58,440 nt of DNA from contig WLPU01000011.1 of the NCBI GenBank assembly GCA_009698615.1, positions 1 through 58,440 on the forward strand, written 5' to 3'. A program made the translations under genes and the position numbers. The first letter of the stretch is position 1. Each line of letters opens with the position of its first letter. The stretch comes from Actinomycetota bacterium. GTDB lineage: Bacteria; Actinomycetota; Actinomycetes; Nanopelagicales; Nanopelagicaceae. The notes under the pieces are model-generated. The model ran no database searches and was not told the DNA's origin. It worked only from the letters and a program-made list of their open reading frames with translations. Positions 37,823-47,584 of this stretch are shown here, piece by piece.

Positions 37823-39136
37823 ATGACCGACTTTAATACGACGATTACAACCCCCTTAGTGCCCTCGGCTGCATCAGCCCTTATAGGAGATCCAGCGCAA
37901 TTTGGTCGAGTCGGCGAAGACGGCACTGTCTATGTGCGAACACCTAACGGAGAAAAGGCAGTCGGCTCATATCCCGGCAAATCAGCCGAAGAAGCCCTGG
38001 CATATTTTGTAAGAAAATTTGAAGCTTTAGCCTCAGAAGTTGCCCTCCTAGCTGCCAGAATTCGAAGCGGTGCGATGGTTCCATCTGATGCACATGTTGC
38101 AGTGAACAAATTGCGTCACCATGTCACTGAACTCAACGGTGTTGGCGATCTTGCTGCTCTTGCAGCTGCAGTCGAGCAAATACCTGTGCTGGTTGAAGAC
38201 CACCGCGGAGCATATGAAGCGAAGAAAGCTGCAGACAATGAAGCTAAGGCTACACAACGAGCCCAAGTTCTCGTTGAAAAAGAAAAATTAGTCGCTGAAG
38301 CAGAATCGCTAGCCGATTCACAGAGTTGGAAAACTACTGGTGATCGTCTCAAAACTTTGCTGGATGAATGGAAAGTCGCACCTCGTCTAGATAAGAAAAC
38401 TGACGCAGATCTCTGGAAACGTTTCTCTGCCTCTCGCAATAAGTTTGATAAGCATCGCCGCACTCATTTTGCCAGTTTAGATGCACAGCAGAGCAAAGTT
38501 TCCGAACAGAAAATCGCTCTCGTCACCGAAGCCCAAACCCTTGCCTCCTCTACCGATTGGGTCGCAACGGCTCGTCGTTTCAAAGCTCTGATGGATCTAT
38601 GGAAAGCATCTGGTCGTGGGAAAAAGGCTGACGATGCGAAACTGTGGGCGCGTTTTAAAGAATCCCAAGATCAGTTCTTTGCTGCCAAAAATGCAGATCT
38701 CAAAAAACGCGGCGATGTGATGAGTGCCAATCTTGCTAAGCGAGAGGCACTTATCCTCGAAATAGAAGCCCTCTTGCCGTTCACCAACATTGAGGAAACA
38801 AGGAAAGTATTCCGCGACCTCGCACGATCGTGGGAGCGAATCGGAATGACTCAACGTGAAAAACGTGGTGTTTTGGAAGCTCGTTTTCAAGCCGTTGAGA
38901 AGGAAATCAAAAGTGCTGAAGAACTTCATTGGCGAAAGAGTGATCCTGCAGCAAAAGCGCGCGCCGCTGATGTTGTGCGCCAACTTACCGAAGCCGTCGA
39001 TAGCTACGAGAAGTCGTCCTCAAAGGCAGTTGCCAATGGTAACGAAAAGAAAGCCAAAGAAGCCCGTGAATCTGCAGATGCTCGACGTGTTTGGCTAGCA
39101 GAAGCAGAGAAAGCTTTGGCTGAATTCGCTAATTAA
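37823..39136 (+). CDS. DUF349-repeat protein
   Basis: 437 residues from the ATG at 37823, which has GAAAGGAAAG upstream; an upstream in-frame start at 37748 would have to translate the leader hairpins. Three DUF349 repeats are visible, each with a W and a KxLxDxWK-like core. They cover roughly residues 175-225 (SQSWKTTGDRLKTLLDEWK), 250-300 (STDWVATARRFKALMDLWK) and 325-375 (RKVFRDLARSWERIG). Long charged helices follow, probably coiled coil. Function unknown; related actinobacterial genes sit beside relA. It converges on relA with a four-base overlap. Confidence 0.85.
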   Translation: MTDFNTTITTPLVPSAASALIGDPAQFGRVGEDGTVYVRTPNGEKAVGSYPGKSAEEALAYFVRKFEALASEVALLAARIRSGAMVPSDAHVAVNKLRHHVTELNGVGDLAALAAAVEQIPVLVEDHRGAYEAKKAADNEAKATQRAQVLVEKEKLVAEAESLADSQSWKTTGDRLKTLLDEWKVAPRLDKKTDADLWKRFSASRNKFDKHRRTHFASLDAQQSKVSEQKIALVTEAQTLASSTDWVATARRFKALMDLWKASGRGKKADDAKLWARFKESQDQFFAAKNADLKKRGDVMSANLAKREALILEIEALLPFTNIEETRKVFRDLARSWERIGMTQREKRGVLEARFQAVEKEIKSAEELHWRKSDPAAKARAADVVRQLTEAVDSYEKSSSKAVANGNEKKAKEARESADARRVWLAEAEKALAEFAN

Positions 39137-41298
39137 TTATTTGTGGTTCGAGAAACGTCGTATACGCCTTCGATCTGTCGAACTGCCGTAAGAACCGCAT
39201 CCAAATGTGTCGCATCGGCCATTTCGAATGTGAAGCGCGAGATCGCCGTACGGTCTTTACTAGTACTCACTGCAGCACTCAAAATGTTTACATGTTGATC
39301 CGACAGGGTTCGGGTTACATCAGAGAGCAAACGTGAACGATCTAACGCTTCGACTTGAATATTCACCAAAAAAATACTTGCCGCACCAGCTAGCCAACTC
39401 ACTCCAACAATTCGGTCGCCTTGATGGCGCTTGAGATCATCGGCATTAACGCAATCGTTCCGATGAACCGACACCCCACTTCCACGGGTGATAAACCCTG
39501 TGATCTCATCTCCCGGCACTGGAGTACAGCAACGAGCTAGTTTCACCAAAACGTCATCGATACCAGCAACTTCGATCGCGCTACTGGAGCGTCTTGAGGT
39601 TGGAACACCAGTACCAACAGATTGAGATTCCATCGTCTGCTCGGGATGTGAATCCTCTGACGACATCGTTGCAACAAGTTTTTCAACAATCGAGGATGCA
39701 GAAACATGGCCATCCCCCACCGCAGCGTACAAAGTTGAAATATCTGGATATCGCAGTTCGTGGGCTAATTCCAACAAGCTATGTCCAGCGAATATCTTTT
39801 GCAGGGGCAAGCCGGCCTTTCGCATTTGCCGCGCTATGGATTCTCGACCTGCATCGATTGCTTCTTCCCTACGTTCTTTACTAAACCAAGCCTTGATTTT
39901 TGAACGAGCACGCGGGCTCTTGACGAAATTCAACCAATCGCGACTTGGGTTTGCTGAGTCACTCTTATTGGTCAAAATCTCAACTACGTCACCGTTATTC
40001 AGAGGTGACTCTAATGGCACCAAACGACCGTTCACTTTAGCACCAACGCACTTATCCCCCACTTGAGTGTGAACTGCGTAAGCGAAATCCACCGGCGTTG
40101 ATCCCCCGGGCAATGCAATTACATTTCCTTTTGGCGTGAAAACAAAAACTTCAGGTGTGCCTAAATCAAATCGCAACGCCTCTAAGAACTCACTGGGATC
40201 CTCTGTTTCCTTTTGCCATTCATGTAGTTGGCGAAGCCACAGCATCTCGGGTGAGTTCTTACTATCGATCCCCTCTTTATACTTCCAGTGAGCTGCGATA
40301 CCGAATTCGGCGCGAGAATGCATATCAAATGTACGAATCTGGATTTCAATTGCCTTGCCAGTTGGTCCAATCACAGTTGTGTGCAGAGATTGGTAAAGAT
40401 TAAACTTTGGCATTGCAATGTAATCTTTGAAGCGTCCAGGTACAGGACTCCATCGAGCGTGTATCGCACCTAGTACTGCATAGCAATCTCTGACATCTTT
40501 AACTAGGACGCGAATTCCAACAAGGTCGTAGATATCGTTAAAATCGCGCCCACGCACCACCATCTTCTGATAAACGCTGTAAAAATGCTTTTGGCGCCCA
40601 GTAACAGTGGCTTGTATCCCATCTGCTTCCAAGTCCTTTTGCACGAGTGATATGACATCTGAGCTCAAGGCTTCACGAGACGGATTTCGTTCTGCAACCA
40701 ATCGCGCAATCTCCTGAAACTTCTTAGGTTCTAACATCTCAAAGGAGAGATCTTCAAGTTCCCATTTGACGGCATTCATTCCAAGTCGATGAGCTAGCGG
40801 CGCGTATATGTCCAACGTTTCACGCGCTTTGCGTTCAGCACTTTCAGGATCCACAAATTTCCAAGTTCGCGCATTGTGTAATCGATCCGCCAGTTTGATC
40901 ACAAGGACTCGGATATCTCGAGACATCGCCACTACCATCTTGCGAACTGTTTCAGCCTCTGCTGTTGGCCCGTAGGTCAATTTGTCCAACTTGGTAACAC
41001 CGTCAACTAAAGTTGCAACTTCTGCGCCGAAATCAATTTTCAACTGGGCCAATGAATATGTCGTATCTTCAACGGTGTCATGCAGCAAAGCGGCAATAAT
41101 TGTTTCGGAATTCAATCCAAAATCGGCGAGGATTTCAGCAACTGCAACGGGATGCGTGATGTATGCGTCACCGGATTTTCGAACTTGTCCTTCATGTGCT
41201 TTCTCCGCCACCAGGAATGCACGCTCAACCTCCTCGATAGCGCCATGAGGATGGTGCTCATTGAGGGATAAAAGAAGCGGGGCAATCATTGAACTCAC
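39133..41298 (-). CDS. relA: Bifunctional (p)ppGpp synthetase/hydrolase RelA/SpoT
   Basis: 721 residues. It makes and degrades the stringent-response alarmone. The HD hydrolase domain (AYITHPVAVAEIL, LLHDTVEDT) and the synthetase domain (GRQKHFYSVYQKM, NDIYDLVGIRVLV) are both intact. They are followed by TGS (VFVFTPKGNVIALPGGSTPVDFAYAVH), the RIS zinc-finger region and a C-terminal ACT domain (FLVNIQVEALDRSRLLSDVT). The GTG at 41298 has TAGGCT seven bases upstream and no ribosome-binding site, so it is probably leaderless. In many actinobacteria apt lies between secF and relA; it is absent here. Confidence 0.96.
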   Translation of the reverse strand: MSSMIAPLLLSLNEHHPHGAIEEVERAFLVAEKAHEGQVRKSGDAYITHPVAVAEILADFGLNSETIIAALLHDTVEDTTYSLAQLKIDFGAEVATLVDGVTKLDKLTYGPTAEAETVRKMVVAMSRDIRVLVIKLADRLHNARTWKFVDPESAERKARETLDIYAPLAHRLGMNAVKWELEDLSFEMLEPKKFQEIARLVAERNPSREALSSDVISLVQKDLEADGIQATVTGRQKHFYSVYQKMVVRGRDFNDIYDLVGIRVLVKDVRDCYAVLGAIHARWSPVPGRFKDYIAMPKFNLYQSLHTTVIGPTGKAIEIQIRTFDMHSRAEFGIAAHWKYKEGIDSKNSPEMLWLRQLHEWQKETEDPSEFLEALRFDLGTPEVFVFTPKGNVIALPGGSTPVDFAYAVHTQVGDKCVGAKVNGRLVPLESPLNNGDVVEILTNKSDSANPSRDWLNFVKSPRARSKIKAWFSKERREEAIDAGRESIARQMRKAGLPLQKIFAGHSLLELAHELRYPDISTLYAAVGDGHVSASSIVEKLVATMSSEDSHPEQTMESQSVGTGVPTSRRSSSAIEVAGIDDVLVKLARCCTPVPGDEITGFITRGSGVSVHRNDCVNADDLKRHQGDRIVGVSWLAGAASIFLVNIQVEALDRSRLLSDVTRTLSDQHVNILSAAVSTSKDRTAISRFTFEMADATHLDAVLTAVRQIEGVYDVSRTTNN

Positions 41299-41305
41299 CT
41301 TGAAT

Positions 41306-41311
41306 AGCCTA
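41306..41311 (-). promoter_or_regulatory. Putative -10 box of a leaderless relA promoter
   Basis: TAGGCT ends seven bases before the relA GTG. Just upstream, in the -35 zone (41321-41340), GAGCAACGAG is repeated in tandem as AAGCAACGAG, 9 of 10 bases identical, which could be a binding site. The whole secF-relA gap is only 42 bases. Confidence 0.52.
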
Positions 41312-41340
41312 CTTCAGATCGAGCAACGAGAAGCAACGAG

Positions 41341-42408
41341 TTATCGACGCCGATTTCGTTTAGGTTGATTGCGTGGACCGCGTTTTTGACCAACCGGTGG
41401 GTTGCTAGGAGCATCTGCGCTTTCACGTACTGTCGTACTTGAAGAAGTGTTACGAGTCGCAACTCGTTTGGCTAGCGCTTTCATAGCAGGTTCGCGTTCG
41501 CGAAGAACAGCCAGAAGGGGCGTTGCGATAAAGATCGAGGAATAAGTACCAGTCGCAAGACCAATGAAAAGCGCAAGCGAGAGATCTTTCAAGGTGCCCG
41601 CTCCAAGCAATCCAGCCCCGACAAAAAGAATGGAACCAACAGGCAATAAGGCAATCAGCGAGGTGTTGAATGACCGAACCAGAGTCTGATTCACGGCTAG
41701 GTTAGCTGCTTGAGAATAAGTGCTCTTGGATGTGCTTGTAATTGTTCGGGTGTTCTCGCGCACTTTATCGAAAACAACCACCGTGTCATAGAGGGAATAA
41801 CCCAAAATGGTTAAGAAACCAATGACGGTGGCCGGAGTTACATCAAACCCAACTAGCGCATAGATCCCAACAGTGATGAAAACGTCATGGATAACGGCAA
41901 CGATTGCAGAGATAGCCATCTTCGGTTCAAAGGCCATCGCCAAATACAATAAGACCACGATAAGAAAGCCAAAGAGACCGTAGAGAGCTTTGCGAGTAAT
42001 TTCTTTACCCCATGATGGCCCGACAATTTGCGTATCGATAGCATCGGTTGCGATTCCAAACTTAGCTGCTAGCGCATCTTGTACTTGATTGGATTGCAAC
42101 GCAGTTAATGCACCGGTTTGGACTCTGACCTTATTTGTACCGATTTTTTGAATAATAGTTTCGCCAGGAATCGATGCACTTGTAACGGCAGCACGGGCAT
42201 CTTCAACGCTAATTCCAGCCTTTGTCACCGTGTATGAGGAGCCACCCTTGAATTCGATTCCCAAATGTAGCCCCTGCACAGAAAGTGCAACAGCTGAGGC
42301 GATGATGAGGATTCCAGAGAATGCATACCAGCGGCGGCGTTTGCCAATGAAATCTACGGAAGTTTCACCACGATAAAGACGACCACCTAAGCCTGAAAGT
42401 TTCGACAT
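41341..42408 (-). CDS. secF: Protein-export membrane protein SecF
   Basis: 355 residues, six transmembrane helices and a periplasmic-side P4 domain (LGIEFKGGSSYTVTKAGIS). SecF with SecD uses the proton gradient to complete Sec secretion. Family motifs include the GYSLYDTVVVFDKVRENTR segment and NQTLVRSFNTSLIALLPVGSILF. A lysine/arginine-rich tail (GQKRGPRNQPKRNRRR) ends the protein. AGGAGG lies seven bases before the ATG. Three bases separate it from secD. Confidence 0.97.
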   Translation of the reverse strand: MSKLSGLGGRLYRGETSVDFIGKRRRWYAFSGILIIASAVALSVQGLHLGIEFKGGSSYTVTKAGISVEDARAAVTSASIPGETIIQKIGTNKVRVQTGALTALQSNQVQDALAAKFGIATDAIDTQIVGPSWGKEITRKALYGLFGFLIVVLLYLAMAFEPKMAISAIVAVIHDVFITVGIYALVGFDVTPATVIGFLTILGYSLYDTVVVFDKVRENTRTITSTSKSTYSQAANLAVNQTLVRSFNTSLIALLPVGSILFVGAGLLGAGTLKDLSLALFIGLATGTYSSIFIATPLLAVLREREPAMKALAKRVATRNTSSSTTVRESADAPSNPPVGQKRGPRNQPKRNRRR

Positions 42409-42410
42409 TG

Positions 42411-43949
42411 TTATGCCTCCTTTTCTATAAGCAGTGCCCCAGGTGCAACCACACCCAAGCTCTTTGCTGAAAACCCGGAGAGCGTGTGTCCAGAGCTGTA
42501 GAAATTGACTCTCGCCAAGATTGTGACGATTGGTTTAGTGAACACAAAAACTACGAATAAATCGATCAAGGTTGTGAGTCCAAGTGTGAAAGCAAAACCT
42601 CGAACTCCTCCAACTGCAAATAGATAAAGAAGTGCTGCGGCAATAATTGATACGAAGTCGGCAACAATAATCGTGCGTCGCGCTCTCAGCCATCCGGTTT
42701 CTACCGCTGATCGTAGAGAACGGCCCTCACGAACTTCGTCTCGAATTCTCTCAAAATAAACAATAAATGAGTCCGCGGTGATTCCAATGGCAACAATTGC
42801 ACCTGCAATACCAGCAAGGGTCAAGGTGAAACCGAGCCATTTTCCAAAAAGTAAGAAGAGCAAGTAAGTAATTGATCCTGCTACTAGCAAGGATCCAACT
42901 GAGACAAGTCCCAATCCGCGGTAGTAAAGCACCGAATACAAAACAACAAGGCCCAAGCCTAAGAAACCGGCGAGGAGCCCTGCGCGGAGCTGATCAGCAC
43001 CTAACGTTGGCGAGATTTGCTGAATTTCACCGCGATCAAATGCCAGAGGCAGCGCACCATATTTCAAAACATTAGCCAAATCTTCGGCTTCAACTTGCGA
43101 GAAACTTCCGGTGATTTGCGCGCTGCCAGAAATGATCGCTTCATTGATCCTTGGGGCCGAAACAACTAATCCATCAAGAACAATTGCCACCTCATTTTGA
43201 GGAGACGCCAGAGATGTAACGCGCGTTGTGATATTTCCAAACGCCTTTGTTCCTTCGTTGTCGAAAGTCAAAAGCACATACCAACCGCTGCCAGTGGATT
43301 GATTAATTGCAGCCGATGCCTTTGAAACCTGGCGCCCAAGCACTTCTGCAGGACCGAGGATAAATTTGTTTCCGCCTTGGCGATCGCAAGCGACAATTGG
43401 ATCTGAAGGACTATCAGAGCCCGAGCCCTGACGATTAACTGCCTTCGTGCAATCTAGCGCCGCGTACTTAGCATTTGTTTCTGCACTTACCCCAGCAGGC
43501 GGCGTAGCTGCAGCCTTATCTTTCGCTGCGACAGTTGGCGTTGGTGCTCCAGAAACTAATACTTGACGGAATCGAAGTTCTGCAGTTTGACCAACCAAAT
43601 CAACGACGCGACGTCCCGTATCCCCCGGTACTGAAATAACAATCTGACGATTCACTCCGCTGCCCTGGGCAGTAACTTCACTTTCTGCTACACCTAAAGA
43701 GTTAACGCGTTGACGGATGATTGATACCGCTTGATCAATAGCCTCGTTAGTAACTTTTCCACTTTCTCCAGCCGCTAAGCGCGGTTGTAGCGTCACACTT
43801 GTTCCGCCACGGAGGTCCAGACCGAGTTTCACAGCGGTAGCACCTTGAATAAATACTGCGGCAAGTAAACCAATGAGAAGCAGGGCCATGATCGCAAGAG
43901 TGCGACCTGGACGCGCTGCGGCCTTTGATGTGCGAGATGAGGAGGACAT
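42411..43949 (-). CDS. secD: Protein-export membrane protein SecD
   Basis: 512 residues from the ATG at 43949; the open frame to 44045 would overlap ruvB. A first helix (TLAIMALLLIGLLAAVFIQG) is followed by VKLGLDLRGGTSVTLQPR, the P1 domain, NEVAIVLDGLVVSAPRINEAIISGSAQITG, and five more helices with SFIVYFERIRDEVREGRSL. It assists SecYEG secretion. It begins 11 bases after ruvB; the yajC gene usually found here is absent. TAGACT lies eight bases before the ATG, one more than in the leaderless set. Confidence 0.96.
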   Translation of the reverse strand: MSSSSRTSKAAARPGRTLAIMALLLIGLLAAVFIQGATAVKLGLDLRGGTSVTLQPRLAAGESGKVTNEAIDQAVSIIRQRVNSLGVAESEVTAQGSGVNRQIVISVPGDTGRRVVDLVGQTAELRFRQVLVSGAPTPTVAAKDKAAATPPAGVSAETNAKYAALDCTKAVNRQGSGSDSPSDPIVACDRQGGNKFILGPAEVLGRQVSKASAAINQSTGSGWYVLLTFDNEGTKAFGNITTRVTSLASPQNEVAIVLDGLVVSAPRINEAIISGSAQITGSFSQVEAEDLANVLKYGALPLAFDRGEIQQISPTLGADQLRAGLLAGFLGLGLVVLYSVLYYRGLGLVSVGSLLVAGSITYLLFLLFGKWLGFTLTLAGIAGAIVAIGITADSFIVYFERIRDEVREGRSLRSAVETGWLRARRTIIVADFVSIIAAALLYLFAVGGVRGFAFTLGLTTLIDLFVVFVFTKPIVTILARVNFYSSGHTLSGFSAKSLGVVAPGALLIEKEA

Positions 43950-43960
43950 GAGAGATGAGT

Positions 43961-45019
43961 CTAGGCGTCTAATGCGGGTGTGTCGAAAAGGGTGGCAGTT
44001 GCCGATGGGAGCGATGCCGGCGGTTCGTGGCCCACATGTCGCCATCCCTGTGCCGTGGCAATTCGTCCGCGCGGAGTTCGAGCCATAAAACCATTGCGGA
44101 CTAAAAAGGGTTCTGCCACGGCCTCCACGGTTTCGCTCTCCTCTCCTACAGCGATAGCCAAAGTCGATAAACCCACGGGCCCGCCATTAAATCTCTCAAC
44201 TAGAGCCAATAAAACTGCTCTATCAAGACGGTCGAGCCCCATATGGTCCACTTCATACATCTCCAGTGCAGCAAGTGCATGTTCGTGAGTCAACGATGTC
44301 GCTCCGCGCACTTGGGCATAATCTCTCACTCGTCGCAAGAGGCGATTGGCAATACGTGGCGTGCCTCTAGAACGACCCGCAACTTCTGAAATCGCTGGCG
44401 CATCAATAGAGAGGTTTAAAAGTTTTGCACTTCTTTCAAGCACTTGGGAGATCTCATGATCTTCGTAAAAATCTAAATGTGCGGTGAAGCCGAACCGGTC
44501 GCGAAGTGGGCTTGGCAATAATCCTGCCCGTGTTGTTGCACCAACAAGTGTGAAATGTGGAAGCTTCAGGGGAATTGCTGTCGCCCCTGGCCCCTTCCCA
44601 ACCACTACATCAACTCTAAAATCTTCCATTGCTAGATATAAGAGCTCTTCAGCTGGACGTGGCAACCGATGAATCTCATCCAGAAAAAGAATTTCGCCTT
44701 CCATCAATGATGAAAGAATTGCGGCGAGATCACCCGCATGAGTAATTGCTGGACCACTAGTAATCCGAATAGGGGTTTCCATTTCTATTGCCAAAATGAG
44801 GGCAAGAGTCGTCTTGCCTAAACCTGGAGGGCCGGAGAGCAAAATGTGGTCGGCGGGAGAATTGCGATGCCGCGCAGCGGTTAGCAATACATCAATCTGC
44901 TCGCGCACACGACTTTGACCAATAAATTCATGTAACGCCTTAGGACGTAGTGCGTTCTCCGCTGCTGAATCTTCTCCTCTTGCTTTGGGGGTAATTAAGC
45001 GATCGTCGGATTCGGTCAT
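43961..45019 (-). CDS. ruvB: Holliday junction ATP-dependent helicase RuvB
   Basis: 352 residues. The hexameric AAA+ motor of branch migration. It shows [20 protein letters not shown], Walker [13 protein letters not shown] (about 65-76), Walker [11 protein letters not shown], sensor [18 protein letters not shown] and the C-terminal winged helix [18 protein letters not shown]. It overlaps ruvA by four bases in the usual ruvC-ruvA-ruvB order. Confidence 0.98.
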   Translation of the reverse strand: MTESDDRLITPKARGEDSAAENALRPKALHEFIGQSRVREQIDVLLTAARHRNSPADHILLSGPPGLGKTTLALILAIEMETPIRITSGPAITHAGDLAAILSSLMEGEILFLDEIHRLPRPAEELLYLAMEDFRVDVVVGKGPGATAIPLKLPHFTLVGATTRAGLLPSPLRDRFGFTAHLDFYEDHEISQVLERSAKLLNLSIDAPAISEVAGRSRGTPRIANRLLRRVRDYAQVRGATSLTHEHALAALEMYEVDHMGLDRLDRAVLLALVERFNGGPVGLSTLAIAVGEESETVEAVAEPFLVRNGFMARTPRGRIATAQGWRHVGHEPPASLPSATATLFDTPALDA

Positions 45020-45624
45020 GAATTTCTACCGCCTTGGAGCGCTCTCTTGAGAAGTTCACTCAAATCAAAATCTGCGGGTTGCGCACCATCTGCTCTCAAC
45101 TGTGAAACCAAGGCGCCAATTGCACCATCAGAATCTTTGGCTGTGAAACCTAAACCAATGAGGGCGCTTGCAAGTTGATCTCTCCATGCCGGTTGATGGG
45201 CGAGTGGAATTGATGTTGTAGAGATCTGCGCGAGCTTTCCTTTCAATTCAAGAATCAACCTTTGTGCACCTTTATGGCCAATGCCGGGCACTCGCTCGAT
45301 CGTTGCAACACTTTCTTGCGCGATTGCTGTTGCAAGATCTTCAGGAGTAAGTACAGCCAAAATTGACATTGCCACTTTGGGCCCGATTCCAGGAACTGTT
45401 TGCACAAGTTCAAAGAGTGAGCGAGATTCTTCGTCTAGAAAGCCAAATAAGGTGAGCGAATCTTCACGGACGACCAGGGCCGTAAACAACTGTGCATCGG
45501 CGCCAACGTTTAACCGTGCACTCGTGGTGGGAGTTATCGTGACGCAGAGCCCAACACCGCCCACCTCAATAATCGCCTGATCGATGCGCAGATTGCGAAT
45601 TCGCCCATAGAGCAAAGAAATCAT
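45016..45624 (-). CDS. ruvA: Holliday junction-binding protein RuvA
   Basis: 202 residues. The tetramer holds the four-way junction and loads RuvB. The N-terminal OB domain ([25 protein letters not shown]), two helix-hairpin-helix motifs ([20 protein letters not shown] and [23 protein letters not shown]) and a C-terminal RuvB-binding domain with [13 protein letters not shown] are all seen. It overlaps ruvC and ruvB by four bases each. Confidence 0.97.
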   Translation of the reverse strand: MISLLYGRIRNLRIDQAIIEVGGVGLCVTITPTTSARLNVGADAQLFTALVVREDSLTLFGFLDEESRSLFELVQTVPGIGPKVAMSILAVLTPEDLATAIAQESVATIERVPGIGHKGAQRLILELKGKLAQISTTSIPLAHQPAWRDQLASALIGLGFTAKDSDGAIGALVSQLRADGAQPADFDLSELLKRALQGGRNS

Positions 45625-46160
45625 GGCTTGCGCAACCCCTTCAGTCTCAACTTCTCATCAACAAGAGCTTGCGCAACCCGCGCATTTGCGGCTCCACGCC
45701 ACAGATGACAAATAGCTAGTGCCAAAGCATCTGTGCTATCTACCGGCTTAGGCACCGTATCCAAGTTGAGCAATCGTCGCACCATTTCGGCAACTTGTGC
45801 CTTATTTGCCCGCCCAGCCCCTGTTACCGCCGCTTTTACTTCGCTAGGGGTATGCATCATGACGGGAATGCCTAGACGTGCTGCTACTAATAATGCAATC
45901 CCCGCTGCTTGACCAGTGCCCATTACCGTTCGCACATTCAATTGAGAGAAAACTCGTTCGACTGCTATCACATCCGGCTTATGAGATTGCACCCAGAGAA
46001 TCAACTCTCGTTCTAGGCTAAGCAAGCGTTGTTCAAGAGGCGTATCGCTACTGGTCTGAATGACACCTACAGCCACCAGTGAAATTTTTGAGCCAACTTC
46101 ACCCTCGATTACACCAATACCGCAACGCGTAAGGCCTGGGTCAACACCAAGGACTCTCAC
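45621..46160 (-). CDS. ruvC: Crossover junction endodeoxyribonuclease RuvC
   Basis: 179 residues. It resolves Holliday junctions by paired nicks. The catalytic acids lie in [16 protein letters not shown] (Asp6 or so), [11 protein letters not shown], and [13 protein letters not shown] near the C-terminus. The GTG at 46160 has TAGGCT six bases upstream, inside the end of yebC, and lacks a clear ribosome-binding site, so it may be transcribed as a leaderless unit. Confidence 0.97.
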   Translation of the reverse strand: MRVLGVDPGLTRCGIGVIEGEVGSKISLVAVGVIQTSSDTPLEQRLLSLERELILWVQSHKPDVIAVERVFSQLNVRTVMGTGQAAGIALLVAARLGIPVMMHTPSEVKAAVTGAGRANKAQVAEMVRRLLNLDTVPKPVDSTDALALAICHLWRGAANARVAQALVDEKLRLKGLRKP

Positions 46161-46164
46161 TCAA

Positions 46165-46917
46165 TCAGCCTAGGCTCGCCATAACTTCATCAGAGATATC
46201 AAAATTGCCGTAAACATTCTGAACATCATCCAGCTCTTCAATTGCGTCAATGAGAGCGAATACCTTCTGCGCTCCTTCAACATCTAACGGAATAGACATA
46301 GATGGTAGAAAAGATGTTTCTGCTGATTCGTAGTCAATCGCGGCGGTTTGCAAAGCGGTGCGAACCAAGACCAAATCACTGGCCTGGCTAACAATCTCGA
46401 ACGCGTCACCTAGATCGTTCACTTCATCGGCGCCTGCTTCAAGAACCGCTTCGAGAATTCGCTCCTCTGTGATCTCCTTAGATTTCGAAACCAAGACAAC
46501 GCCTTTTCGACTAAAAAGATAAGAGACCGAACCAGGATCCCCCATCGTTCCGCCATTTCGAGTCACGGCAACTCTCACTTCGGATGCCGCTCGGTTGCGG
46601 TTATCTGATAAACACTCAATCAAAATTGCCACTCCTTGAGGACCGTAACCTTCGTACATAATCGTCTGCCAGTCAGCGCCCCCAGATTCCGCGCCAGAGC
46701 CGCGTTTGATTGCACGTTCGATATTGTCTGCTGGCATTGAATTCTTTTTTGCTTTCGCCACTGCATCAAAGAGTGTGGGATTGCCCGCCATATCCGCGCC
46801 ACCATTCCGCGTAGCAACCTCGATCGCTTTGATGAACTTGGCAAATGATTTTGCACGCCGAGAATCTATGATGGCCTTTTTGTGCTTGGTCGTTGCCCAC
46901 TTGGAATGGCCGGACAT
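46165..46917 (-). CDS. YebC/PmpR family protein
   Basis: 250 residues from the ATG at 46917 ([21 protein letters not shown]), with GGGG eight bases upstream. The family signature continues in [33 protein letters not shown] and [25 protein letters not shown]. YebC proteins are described both as DNA-binding regulators and as factors that help ribosomes pass proline stretches. It is adjacent to ruvC, the conserved bacterial pairing. The 50-base gap to pdxT holds AT-rich sequence without a clear terminator. Confidence 0.95.
   Translation of the reverse strand: MSGHSKWATTKHKKAIIDSRRAKSFAKFIKAIEVATRNGGADMAGNPTLFDAVAKAKKNSMPADNIERAIKRGSGAESGGADWQTIMYEGYGPQGVAILIECLSDNRNRAASEVRVAVTRNGGTMGDPGSVSYLFSRKGVVLVSKSKEITEERILEAVLEAGADEVNDLGDAFEIVSQASDLVLVRTALQTAAIDYESAETSFLPSMSIPLDVEGAQKVFALIDAIEELDDVQNVYGNFDISDEVMASLG
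46167..46172 (-). promoter_or_regulatory. Putative -10 box of a leaderless ruvC-A-B promoter
   Basis: TAGGCT on the minus strand ends six bases before the ruvC GTG and overlaps the last yebC codons and stop (CTAGGCTGA). It would let the recombination genes be read apart from yebC. Confidence 0.48.
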
Positions 46918-46967
46918 ATACACCCCATCGAAATCTATAAATATCTATGAACCTGAGAGAACGCACT

Positions 46968-47576
46968 TTACTTGATTGAACTAGAGCTCTTGCACACTTC
47001 CTCGATAAAAAATCGATGAATTCGGTTATCGCCCGTTAATTCTGGGTGAAAGGAGGTAGCCAATATTGCGCCCTGCCGCACGGCCACCGCTCTTGTATTG
47101 CCATCAGGGCTCGTCACCGTGGCTAGAACCTTCACCTTGGTTCCCGTTTCTTCAATCCACGGCGCACGAATAAAGACCGCGCGAACTGTCGGGGTGGTAA
47201 GTCCGGCAATAGCCAAATCAGTTTCAAATGAATCTACTTGGCGCCCAAATGCATTCCTGCGAACCGTAATGTCAAGGCCTCCGAATGTGCGTTGTCCTGT
47301 AATCGCATCTTCCACTCGATCCGCCAACAAAATCATTCCCGCGCATGAGCCATAGACCGGAAGCCCCTGCTGGATTCTTTCACTGATGAGATCGAAAATC
47401 CCGAAAGTTAGAGCAAGGTGGGCAATTGTGGTTGATTCACCGCCGGGCAGTACCAGAGCATCAATGGATTCGATCTCAGCAGCTCGACGCACCGCGACAG
47501 GATTAACCCCACATTCCTCCAGAGCACGAAAATGCTCGCGTACATCACCTTGTAGTGCGAGTACGCCAACTTTCAT
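46968..47576 (-). CDS. pdxT: Pyridoxal 5'-phosphate synthase glutaminase subunit PdxT
   Basis: 202 residues from the ATG at 47576 (MKVGVLALQGDVREHFRAL). It supplies ammonia to PdxS for vitamin B6 synthesis. LVLPGGESTTIAHLA and the catalytic cysteine in VYGSCAGMILLAD are present, with His-Glu in TSFHPELTGDNRIHRFF. The longer frame to 47591 overlaps pdxS. Eight bases separate it from the pdxS stop. Confidence 0.97.
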   Translation of the reverse strand: MKVGVLALQGDVREHFRALEECGVNPVAVRRAAEIESIDALVLPGGESTTIAHLALTFGIFDLISERIQQGLPVYGSCAGMILLADRVEDAITGQRTFGGLDITVRRNAFGRQVDSFETDLAIAGLTTPTVRAVFIRAPWIEETGTKVKVLATVTSPDGNTRAVAVRQGAILATSFHPELTGDNRIHRFFIEEVCKSSSSIK

Positions 47577-47584
47577 TTCGCTAA

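Noticed and set aside
43950-43955. TAGACT before secD as part of the leaderless set
   Set aside because: The spacing to the ATG is eight bases, outside the 6-7 window used for the other genes, so I did not count it.
43950-44045. 32-residue N-terminal extension of SecD overlapping ruvB
   Set aside because: It has no helix or family similarity. The ATG at 43949 places the first membrane helix normally.
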